Shown: positions 55,425-64,000 of the stretch, piece after piece
How positions within the stretch are numbered: position 1 is the stretch's first letter
Layout of the letters: each line of letters opens with the position of its first letter
Program-made: the position numbers and the translations under genes
Assembly: GCA_030686995.1 (NCBI GenBank)
Contig: CM060706.1
Location: forward strand, 138,843,005-138,907,004
Reading direction: 5' to 3'
DNA: 64,000 nucleotides
Source of the DNA: Artemisia argyi
Taxonomy: Eukaryota; Streptophyta; Magnoliopsida; Asterales; Asteraceae
Notes under the pieces: model-generated
What the model was told of the DNA's origin: nothing
The model's input: the letters and a program-made list of their open reading frames with translations, nothing else
The model's database searches: none

Positions 55425-58400
55425 CTATGAAGTAAAAAGCTTCGGATATCTCTTTCGAAACTCATCCTTACGTTCCCACGTGAATTCCGATCCATGCAGC
55501 GAATTCCAACGAACTTTGATGAGTGAAATACGACTTCTCTTAAGTTGTTTAATCTCCCTATCCAATATCTCAATCGGCTCTTCTACAAAGTTCAAACTTT
55601 CATCCACACGAATATCTTTGATCGGTATAACCGGCGTTTCATCCGAAAGACACTTCTTCAAATTGCTAACATGAAACACGTCATGAACTTTACTCAGTTC
55701 CTGTGGTAATTTCAACCGATAAGCCACGGGCCCAATTCTTTCCAAAATAAGAAATGGTCCAATGTAGCGGGGGTTGAGTTTCCCACGTTTCCCAAAACGT
55801 ATCACACCCTTCCAAGGTGAGACTTTCAGCATCACTTTGTCTCCAACCTGGAACTCTAGGGGTTTACGTCTCTGATCGGCGTAACTTTTCTGTCTATCTC
55901 TAGCTGCTTGTAATCGATCTCGAATTTGCGTCACTTTCTCAGTAGTCTCCAAAATAAGCTCAGGGCCTGTGAGTTGGCAATCTCCAACTTCAGTCCAACC
56001 AATAGGCGAACGACATTTTCGGCCATATAAAGCTTCAAATGGTGCAGCTTTAAGACTTGTGTGGTAGCTATTATTATAGGAGAACTCCGCAAGGGGTAGA
56101 TACTTCTCCCAGCCTTTACCAAAGTCTATTATGCCTGCACGAAGCATATCCTCCAAAGTATGAATAGTTCTCTCACTTTGACCATCGCTTTGGGGGTGAT
56201 ATGCAGTACTCATATCAAGTCTCGTCCCCAAAGCGGTTTGAAGTGATCGCCACAATGCTGACGTGAAGCGGCTGTCGCGATCAGAAATAATCGATATCGG
56301 AACTCCATGACGAGAAATAATTTCCTTCACATACAACCTCGCAAGTTTGTCTACACTATCATCTTCACTAATCGCCAGGAAATGAGCAGACTTAGTCAAA
56401 CGATCTACAATTACCCAGATAGCGTCACAACCACTAGCCGTCTTCGGTAATTTGGTAATAAAGTCCATCGTAATCCGCTCCCATTTCCAAACCGGGAGTT
56501 CTGGCTGCGTCAATAATCCTGACGGTCTTTGATGTTCGGCCTTAACCTTAGAGCAAGTCAAACACTTACTAACGTACAATGCTATATCGGCCTTCATATT
56601 TGGCCACCAATATAATTTCTTAAGATCCTGGTATATCTTGTCCGACCCAGGATGAATAGAGTACCTTGACTTATGCGACTCATTCATAATCAACTCTCGA
56701 ATTCCTCCATACAATGGTACCCAACTTCGGTTTTCAAAACACAATACTCCATCAGAAAGCTTAACAAATCCTTTCTCATTTTCTGCCATCCCAAATATGT
56801 TCTCAGCAGGTCGATTTTCTGCTTTCAACGCTTCCGTTTGAGCTTCCAATATTTGAGACGGTAATGGCGATATGATAGTCATTCCTAATGACCTAACTCG
56901 TAACGGTGGTATCCTCTCCTTTCGGCTAAGAGCATCAGCAACAACGTTTGCTTTACCAGGATGATAACGAATTTCACAATCATAATCGCTTAACAACTCA
57001 ATCCAACATCGTTGTCTCATGTTGAGCTCTTTTTGGTTAAAGATGTGTTGTAGACTTTTGTGGTCGGTAAACACTACACACTTGGTTCCATACAAGTAAT
57101 GTCTCCATATCCTCAAGGCAAAAACCACAGCACCTAACTCCAAATCATGGGTGGTGTAGTTCATCTCGTGCTTCTTGAGCTGTCGGGAAGCATAAGCTAT
57201 CACTTTCTCTCGTTGCATTAACACAGCTCCCAAACCTTTATGCGAAGCGTCACAATAGACGACGAAGTCCTCATTACCCTCGGGTAACGCTAAGATAGGA
57301 GCACTACACAACATTTCCTTAAGTAATTGAAATGCTTCCTCTTCCTTATCCCCCCATTCATACTTAACACTCTTTTGAGTCAATTTGGTTAACGGTTTTG
57401 CTATCTTCAAAAATCCCTCAATGAATCTTCGGTAATAGCCGGCTAAACCCAAAAATTGACGAACTTCTGTTGGGGTCGTTGGTGCAGCCCAATCTTTAAT
57501 TGTTTCAATCTTAGCAGGATCTACATGAACTCCTTGCCTATCAATCACATGACCCAAAAATTGTACCGTCGAAATCCAAAATTCACATTTAGAAAACTTG
57601 GCATACAGTTTCTCCTTCCTGAGCAATTCTAAGATAAGCCTTAGATGCTCCTCATGCTCCTTCTCACTCTTCGAATAAATTAGAATTTCATCAATGAACA
57701 CAATCACGAACTTATCCAAGTAAGGCTTACACACCCGATTCCTGAGATCCATGAATACCGCCGGCGCGTTAGTCAACCCAAACGGCATCACCTGAAACTT
57801 GTAATGCCCGTAACGGGTTCTGAAAGCCATTTTCGGAATATCTTCCTCGCGAACTCGAAGCTGATGATATCCGGATCTCAAATCGATCTTCGAATACACA
57901 CTCGATCCTTGAAGCTGATCGAACAAGTCGTCGATCCTCGGTAACGGGTATCTATTCTTCATCGTTAACTTGTTCAGCTCTCGGTAATCAATACACATAC
58001 GAAACGATCCATCCTTCTTCTTCACGAATAAGACCGGGGCTCCCCAAGGCGAAGAACTTGGTCTTATAAATCCCTTTTCGGCTAACTCCGCTAGTTGTTT
58101 CGACAACTCTTCCAGTTCAGTATGTGCAAGACGATAAGGCGCTCGTGCCACGGGTGCAGCACCAGGTATCAACTCAATCTGAAACTCTACTTGTCTAGTA
58201 GGCGGGATTCCCGGAAAATCGCGAACTATAGACACATCCCCAATGCATCTTTCCTTCTTTTCCTTCCCTCCTTTCTCAGAGATTTGAGCTAAGAAAAGGC
58301 AACATCCCTTTTCCATTAGCTTCGGTAATTTAGTGTAAGATATGACCGCTAATCTAGATGGGCCTCTAAATTCCTTTCGATCTCCTGGTATATTTAGAAT

Positions 58401-58811
58401 CTCCCTGCCGTAAGGCACACGCACAATCTTCTCATCGCAAAGTATATGAGCACGATACTTTGCCAACCAATCCATACCAATAATGACATCAAAACTTCCT
58501 AATGTGATGGGTAGAAGATCTATGTTGAAAGGATGATTCAGAAAATTTAACGTGCAACCGCGAATGATAGTCCTAATCCTTTCTATGTTCCCATTAGCTA
58601 ATTCTACATCATAACCAATTCCTAAGGCCATCGGGGGTTTCTCTAGTAAGGGTGCAAACGTAGTGGACACAAAAATTCTATCGGCACCAGTATCAAATAG
58701 TATGGTAGCATAACGATTATTGAGAAGGAACGTACCAGTAACGACGTTCGGATCTTCTCCTCTCTCGTTCCCAAGTGCATACACTCTTCCATGAGCAGCT
58801 CCAGCTTCCAC
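55425..58811 (-). CDS. Element G Pol (protease, RT, RNase H, integrase, chromodomain-like end)
   Basis: An open frame of 1128 codons, continuous with gag but separated by a TGA at 58833-58835. The protease has D40-T-G-A-D. RT covers about residues 225-400: [20 protein letters not shown] and then F372-I-D374-E375, where gypsy elements normally have two Asp; the second is Glu here (codon at 57689-57687). RNase H follows ([21 protein letters not shown]), then integrase with a zinc-binding zone ([15 protein letters not shown]) and the DDE core ([22 protein letters not shown]). The C-terminus (about 1075-1120, [26 protein letters not shown]) is chromodomain-like, typical of Tekay chromoviruses, which target heterochromatin. 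The frame has no internal stop, but the RT change probably kills polymerase activity. Confidence 0.92.
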   Translation of the reverse strand: MEAGAAHGRVYALGNERGEDPNVVTGTFLLNNRYATILFDTGADRIFVSTTFAPLLEKPPMALGIGYDVELANGNIERIRTIIRGCTLNFLNHPFNIDLLPITLGSFDVIIGMDWLAKYRAHILCDEKIVRVPYGREILNIPGDRKEFRGPSRLAVISYTKLPKLMEKGCCLFLAQISEKGGKEKKERCIGDVSIVRDFPGIPPTRQVEFQIELIPGAAPVARAPYRLAHTELEELSKQLAELAEKGFIRPSSSPWGAPVLFVKKKDGSFRMCIDYRELNKLTMKNRYPLPRIDDLFDQLQGSSVYSKIDLRSGYHQLRVREEDIPKMAFRTRYGHYKFQVMPFGLTNAPAVFMDLRNRVCKPYLDKFVIVFIDEILIYSKSEKEHEEHLRLILELLRKEKLYAKFSKCEFWISTVQFLGHVIDRQGVHVDPAKIETIKDWAAPTTPTEVRQFLGLAGYYRRFIEGFLKIAKPLTKLTQKSVKYEWGDKEEEAFQLLKEMLCSAPILALPEGNEDFVVYCDASHKGLGAVLMQREKVIAYASRQLKKHEMNYTTHDLELGAVVFALRIWRHYLYGTKCVVFTDHKSLQHIFNQKELNMRQRCWIELLSDYDCEIRYHPGKANVVADALSRKERIPPLRVRSLGMTIISPLPSQILEAQTEALKAENRPAENIFGMAENEKGFVKLSDGVLCFENRSWVPLYGGIRELIMNESHKSRYSIHPGSDKIYQDLKKLYWWPNMKADIALYVSKCLTCSKVKAEHQRPSGLLTQPELPVWKWERITMDFITKLPKTASGCDAIWVIVDRLTKSAHFLAISEDDSVDKLARLYVKEIISRHGVPISIISDRDSRFTSALWRSLQTALGTRLDMSTAYHPQSDGQSERTIHTLEDMLRAGIIDFGKGWEKYLPLAEFSYNNSYHTSLKAAPFEALYGRKCRSPIGWTEVGDCQLTGPELILETTEKVTQIRDRLQAARDRQKSYADQRRKPLEFQVGDKVMLKVSPWKGVIRFGKRGKLNPRYIGPFLILERIGPVAYRLKLPQELSKVHDVFHVSNLKKCLSDETPVIPIKDIRVDESLNFVEEPIEILDREIKQLKRSRISLIKVRWNSLHGSEFTWERKDEFRKRYPKLFTS

Positions 58812-60095
58812 ACGTTGGTCACCATTGTCTTGTCATCCACGGTTTCCTCCAGCTCCACGGTTTCCATGATTGTACCCATTACCACCCGATCCTTGATTTC
58901 CTCAGTTCCACGATTCCCTACACTCATTCCTATAGTGTCCCTTCTTTCCACATCCATAACAAGTAACATTTGCCTTACTCATAGTTTCAGGAGTAGGTTG
59001 AACCATAGCAAGTGGTCGAGCTCTACAGTCCTTAGCTATGTGTCCCATCTTAGAGAAATTCTTACACACCACAGTACATCGTCCAGAATGATTCCCATAA
59101 CATCGGTTACACTTGGGTGCATTTCCATTGTAGCTCTTCTTATCTCCATCTCCCATAGCATAAGCTCTAGTAGTTGTTTGTCGCTTGTTTCGATGATCAT
59201 TACCCTTAGAGTGATGGTCTCTCTTTCTCTTTCCATTCCTGTCTTTCTCAGCTTCTTCCAATACCAACGAGTCCATCAATTGTTAAGCGATCGTGATAGC
59301 ATCATGTATGTTTGCAGGCTTAGCATAAATCACATCATTCCTTGTAGCTACTGGCAACCCATCGGTATACCGCTCAATCCTTTGAGTCTCAGTCCTAACC
59401 ATATCGGGGTAAAGCAAGGCCAACTCTCGATAGCGGCGATTGTAAGTTGCCATATCGGTACGTTTCACCTTATGATTCCAGAACTCAATCTCCAGCTTCT
59501 TAACCTCATTCCTTGGGCAGTAAGTCTGAATCAGCAAAGACTTAAATTGCTCCCAAGTCATAGTATAAGCCACATCACTCCCAACCGAATTTCGGTAATT
59601 GTTCCACCAAGTTAAAGCTTTATCCTTGAAGGTAAAAGAAGCAAACTTTACCTTCGCATTCTCCGCACAGTTGCTGACATTGAACACTGACTCAGTCTTC
59701 TCTATCCACCTGACCAAGTAGACCACTCCTTCAGTCCCACCAAACTCAATAGGTCCACAAATTCGAAACTCCTTGTAGTTACATCCATTAGCACGAACAG
59801 GTGGAAATGTTCCAGCAGAATTGTTGGAATGATTTGACTCAGCTAGTAGCTCAGCAACTCGTTGCTCCACAAGTTGGTTGATCATTGCTTGATCCACAGT
59901 AGGTGCATTAGGTGGAACATGATCATTGTCTCCCTGAACCTCAACATTTTAATTCCTGTTGATGTGATTGGTAGCGTCCAGGTTATCAGGAGTAGGGGTT
60001 TCAACATTTCGAGTAGGACGGCGTCCTCGGCGACCAGGGGTAGTCGCTGCAGGACCAGTTCTGGTAGCTCTAACAGGGTTTCGTCGTAGGGCCAT
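58812..60095 (-). pseudogene. Element G gag, interrupted by stops
   Basis: The frame starts at ATG 60095-60093 (Arg-rich N-terminus) and runs to pol. Stops are at 59951-59949 (TAA), 59285-59283 (TAA), 58904-58902 (TGA) and, at the pol border, 58835-58833 (TGA). Gag core motifs lie in 59897-59283: FGGTEGVVYLVRWIEKTESVF, then DKALTWWNNY and WEQFKSLLIQTYCP. A zinc knuckle, CYGCGKKGHYRNEC, lies in 58902-59276, preceded by a second Cys/His cluster (CNRCYGNHSGRC). The last two TGA codons would be TGG by context. Gag cannot be made in full from this copy. Confidence 0.85.
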
Positions 60096-60456
60096 TGATC
60101 TGAAACATCATACAAGGTTCATAAGTCTCCGATAGAACTTATCATATACTCAACAAGAATTAAGTCAACGAAGCCAAGTCATGGAAAGAATATCAACAAT
60201 ACACCACAAGACATCAATAAGGCGAATAGGGACTCAATTTCCACAATATCTAAAAACCACATAATACCATATAATAATAACCATCAACCATACAATAGAG
60301 ATCCAACATCGTTCCAACTACCGAAAAACACAAAAGATAATAATCTTTCCAAACGAGATGAATAATCAACGGAAAATACATCAAAACACGATAACTAGCT
60401 TTTCTAACCGAACACTCCTCGGTGTAGAAAGCAACAAGACAACATAACCCAACCAT
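60096..60456 (-). other. Spacer between ORF1 and gag of element G
   Basis: 361 bp without a supported ORF. Confidence 0.6.
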
Positions 60457-61536
60457 CTAGCCACGCTGCTGGCGGAGGCTCCTCAACTCCTGCCTCAAGC
60501 CATCAAGCTCTCTCCACAATGATCCTAACTTCACACTATGGGTGTCGCTGTTTCTCTTGAGGTCTGCCACCTCCTTCTCTAGCTCGGTATTCCTCTGCCA
60601 TAACTTACGGTTGACCTCTCGAGCTGTGATAAAACCTCACTGTAAGCTCTCAATATGCTCATGAATCTCCATCATGCCTCTCCTCATCTCAGTAACTCTC
60701 CTCTCAGCCGTAACCATGTCAATCCTTAACTCTCCAATGAACTCAACGGTCACCCTATCAATCTGCTCAGACATACGTGTAACCCTCTCACCTAGATCAG
60801 TAATCTGAGCCCACAACCTACCAGTCTCACCTAACTCTGCATGCTCAGCAGAAACCTCAGAAGGTGCATCCGACTCAACGGGACTACCAGGTGGCAACTC
60901 AAACAAAAATGGATGATCAGGTGAAACAGGCTCTATCGGATGTATAGGTGAATCAGGCTCCTCAGCCTGAGCTGGCGGCACTAACAAACCATCATCATCA
61001 GGAATCTCCTCCTCCTGAGGGTCATCCTCCTCCTCAGGGTCATCATCACCCTGCTCAGCCTCCTGAGGGTCATCAGCCTCATCCTCACCTTCGTACTCCT
61101 CCTCCTCATCGGAAGAGTACACCATCAATCGTCATCTCCTAACAGGTGAACCATGTGGAGATGGGGTAGGTGATCTAGGACGACGACGCAATGATGTTGG
61201 TAGTGCATCTGACAGGAGAGTGTGAGCATCCAAATGTAAAGGTGGTGAAGTAGGGCGTACCGACATACGTGCCGTAGCTCGGTGGGCAAAACGTGGAGCC
61301 ACACGAGCCAAAGCCTAATGAAGAGTAAGTTGTCTCGAAGTACCAGGGAGCCCTAGAGAAGATGAGGGTCCCTGCGTAATAGGTGCAGTAGGAGGTGCAG
61401 AAGTAGCAGTTGTCGGCGACACAGTAGCTGAATGCATGGCAATCCTGTAAGGATCATCAGGAGCCATGGTGATCTGGGCTGGGCGTACAGGTGTAGTAAG
61501 AATATCCTCAACAACGTCAAACGTACGGGAGGCCAT
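60457..61536 (-). pseudogene. Element G upstream ORF1: acidic coiled-coil protein
   Basis: One frame from ATG 61536 to TAG 60459-60457, about 360 codons, interrupted by stops at 61315-61317 and 60637-60639. The middle part is extremely acidic (SSDEEEEYEGEDEADD, followed by DDDPEEEDD-like runs) and Pro-rich. Then comes a long helical region with heptad-like spacing (ITDLGERVTRMSEQIDRV, and beyond the second stop NTELEKEVADLKRNSD). It lies between the primer site and gag, where Tekay elements usually have only a leader. No homologous domain is recognised. It may be an N-terminal extension of Gag or a separate accessory protein; it is broken in this copy. Confidence 0.6.
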
Positions 61537-61909
61537 AGTCTATGACAACGACGTAGGGTAGGTGTAAGTGTTTCAAAACAACTAAACCGCGAACTCAAAA
61601 TACCGTATCAAAAATCATCATATGAATCCCAATCATATATATCAAGAAAGATTTAAAATACCGCATTACTAAAAACATTCATAAGACAATTAAGCCATAT
61701 AATTCCTCAAAACGCCATCATAACACTAAATCAATAAATCTCAAATCCTCAAATCATCTCAAGAATCCTATATCTAATAATCATCTCAATATACCTCTAT
61801 ATAAACAATAATGCTTCGGCTTGGCGGGCTGGCGGGCATTGGTCGAGGATCGTTTTCTATAAAATCGGTTATAGTTTAGGTGTCTATTTACCTAGTTCTC
61901 TATAACCTT
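61537..61909 (-). other. Element G leader
   Basis: About 370 bp between the primer binding site and the first ORF. AT-rich; no feature seen. Confidence 0.6.
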
Positions 61910-61923
61910 GGCTCTAATACCAA
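61910..61923 (-). other. Element G primer binding site
   Basis: On the minus strand TTGGTATTAGAGCC, two bases inside the right LTR. It is a near match to the initiator-Met type used by many chromoviruses. Confidence 0.8.
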
Positions 61924-61925
61924 TC

Positions 61926-63644
61926 TGTAACACCCCCAAAATTTGGTACAGCGGAAGACTCAACAAGCTTTCGGGGTGCTACGGGGATTGGTATCCAACA
62001 CAAGACATAAAAGAACGAGATAAAGTAAACAAGAGAAAAATACAACCACGTGGGGTTTTAAAGTTTACATTTATCCCAAATTCAATCAAAGTCAGGCCCA
62101 AAAGAAATAAATATAGGTCCATAATTATTTATCAGAGTTTCAAAAAATAGATCCATAACCAGGTGCCATAGCCAAGCCTCCAATCCAAGCATCCAAGGGC
62201 ATCACTTAATTACCTGAGAAAACGCGCTAAAAGTCAGCTTTCGCTGGTGAGATCATAGGTTTAAATTCATAACTAAATCAAGTGGACATATACGCAAAAC
62301 GCTTGCTAGCTAGACTAGGCCTTAATCATCCAACCAAAACGAATCAACCCTATAGGCGCACGCTATAGCTCAAATCAATCCAATCAATAGCTTACCTAGC
62401 TCAAGTCTAGGCCTCGTTCTATATCCAAACCAATAGCTTACCTAGTTCGGGACTAGGCCTCACTCTAAATCTAAATCAATCAATATGCATTCGCAAGGAT
62501 CCGACATGCCCAACATTCGTAAGGATACGACATGTTCATGCATTCGTAAGGATACGACATGCGCTAAAACCTACCTAGTTCTATAAGCATAGCAAGTTTT
62601 AAAATAAAGAAGCGATAATAGTCCACATAAAACATTTGCACGTTTCTCACCCCAAGTATTGAAAACAAAATTCAAGAGTAAAAGGGGGCTATGACTCACC
62701 TCAAGTCCAGCAATCCGCAAAAGAAATCGATAGATGAAAGACGTAAGCAAACTCAAGTAACGGAAACTACAGACTCGACACTTCCTAACAATATCAAACT
62801 CGTTCAGAAATCATTTCCTCAAAACCAAATATTCCCAATCCCGAACATATTCCATTTTACTTTCCAAAAATTCATTTCTCGAATCATCCTCATATTAATT
62901 TGAAGTTTGACGTTTGGTATCCATATGGGTGTAGGGTCGACACAACTCAAACCAAGAAGTCATAACGAAAAGAATAATAAACCATCTATAGGTCTAATAT
63001 TAGCCCAATATATTATTTAAATAAATCATCGAAGTTTATCATATCCGTCGATTTGGTATTCCCCCATATTTATTTACCTAATACATCATTCTAAGATTAT
63101 ACCCAACCTAAATCACATAGCACAAAGAATACTATATGGTAAATATCGTAGTCCAATAAATTTCCTAGATATATCGTCAAATTTGCCAAATTCGCCAATT
63201 TATCCAACTCCACGAGATATTTAGTAATTCATTATCCTAATACACGTACCATAATCTATGGGCGTCGTAGGATACGATGCCCATTAATATACTCATTTTA
63301 TATAGCTAAATAAACTCTATTTAACCCGTCGATTAAATAAGTTACGTAGTTATAGAAAATGGATATATTAATCGCCATATATCCGTGAAAACACAAAAGT
63401 CACATAAAATAAAGTTCACTTGGACTTAAGTAACCACAACCCCGTATAACTCGATAATTTTTCCAAATTTATAAAAAGTCATGTTTTTATTTATTAATTA
63501 CCCAACGTATTAGATCTCGTCATCATTTATAGTTATTTATTTATAATAACACTCCCAACATTTATTGCACTATTCGCATTGTACAGTAATTATAGTTATA
63601 TTATTATAACGTCTACTCGTGATCGTTTTATTATTAATATACGC

Positions 63645-63698
<54 letters not shown>

Positions 63699-64000
63699 GT
63701 TTATCACGTCTATATACTTATACAAACGATTATATTATCAATAATATTATTACGAGTTTTATTATTAATGTTCGATTATAATATTTATCGAGTCATATGA
63801 GTTGGTCACATGTCCGAGTCATCACTCTCGGCTCATTGTCCAAGTCCAAAATAAAAATAACCAAGTCATAAATAAATAATCCAACTCCGTCCAAAATCAA
63901 TCCCAATCCACGTGCTACAACAATAGGGTCCGACTACGGCACCCGACTAACCTATCTCCGTCAATCTAATTTAACCGTCACAATCGGTTCCCAATATCAC
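61926..64000 (-). repeat. Element G 5' LTR (right), truncated by window end
   Basis: The first 2075 bp (plus coordinates) of the LTR, matching 51703-53855 with scattered substitutions and a shorter (TA)n tract (63648-63697). The promoter-proximal U3 part lies outside the window. Confidence 0.93.

Noticed and set aside
55425..58811. Endogenous pararetrovirus
   Set aside because: Domain order (protease, RT, RNase H, integrase, chromodomain-like end), LTRs, primer site and polypurine tract identify a Ty3/gypsy chromovirus; there is no movement or coat protein.
58791..59615. 274-codon plus-strand frame opposite the gag of element G
   Set aside because: It is a shadow of the real gag-pol frame on the minus strand; low-complexity Ser/Ile composition.

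Overview
This window is plant nuclear DNA, made almost entirely of nested LTR retrotransposons around one small intact-looking host gene. A eudicot is clear from the retrotransposon lineages (Athila/Tat-like Ty3-gypsy, Tekay-like Ty3-gypsy, SIRE-type and Tork/Ale-like Ty1-copia), the Stowaway and MULE-type MITEs and the intron structure. Asteraceae is my best guess, because the accessory ORFs resemble retroelement proteins I remember from composite genomes; that part is recall, not a search. There are no CRISPR arrays, rRNA genes or bacterial features.

Layout, left to right. (1) Element A, an Athila-related non-autonomous element on the minus strand, occupies 1-259 and 13139-18490. Its left end is outside the window. 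(2) Element B (260-13138, minus) is a nearly pristine Athila-like non-autonomous element inserted in A's ORF. It has 4.05-kb LTRs, target-site duplication (TSD) AATAT, a gag and a protease-like ORF, and no reverse transcriptase. (3) Element C (18571-38465, plus) is a Tat/Athila-like non-autonomous element with TSD CGCGC. Its 3' LTR is split by (4) element D (25565-37841, plus), a SIRE-type copia element with TSD TTGAA. D carries decayed gag-pol plus a 4.5-kb 3' cassette with one antisense ORF and one long sense ORF that diverge from an intergenic region with TATA boxes on both sides. (5) Host-like DNA at 38466-42791 holds a likely Helitron 3' terminus and a five-exon gene (40258-42265) for a 269-residue degenerate R2R3-MYB-like protein with an EAR-type repression motif. 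Its last intron carries two adjacent MITEs. (6) Element E (42792-51702 and beyond, plus) is a decayed copia element. It is interrupted by (7) element F (44728-48762, minus, TSD AAAGA), a non-coding LTR element, and cut off by (8) element G (51703 to past 64000, minus), a Tekay-like chromovirus with a long pol whose reverse transcriptase motif reads FIDE.

How it fits together. Insertion order follows from nesting: B is younger than A, D younger than C, F and G younger than E. LTR divergence agrees. I noticed only two substitutions and one 5-bp indel between B's LTRs, about 10 differences in 486 bp for D, and 5 in 507 bp for F. None of the elements seems able to move by itself. B and C lack RT and integrase, D and E carry several nonsense or frameshift lesions, and G has three in-frame stops in gag-pro, two more in its upstream ORF, and an altered RT catalytic motif.

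Most notable: a repeated AGTACT-centred motif throughout D, in LTR, coding linkers and divergent promoter alike; a 3'-UTR repeat module shared in the same position and orientation by D (copia) and B (gypsy); a TGACGGCGTCA cluster just upstream of the TATA box in C's LTR; and a hairpin plus polypurine cassette conserved between B and C.
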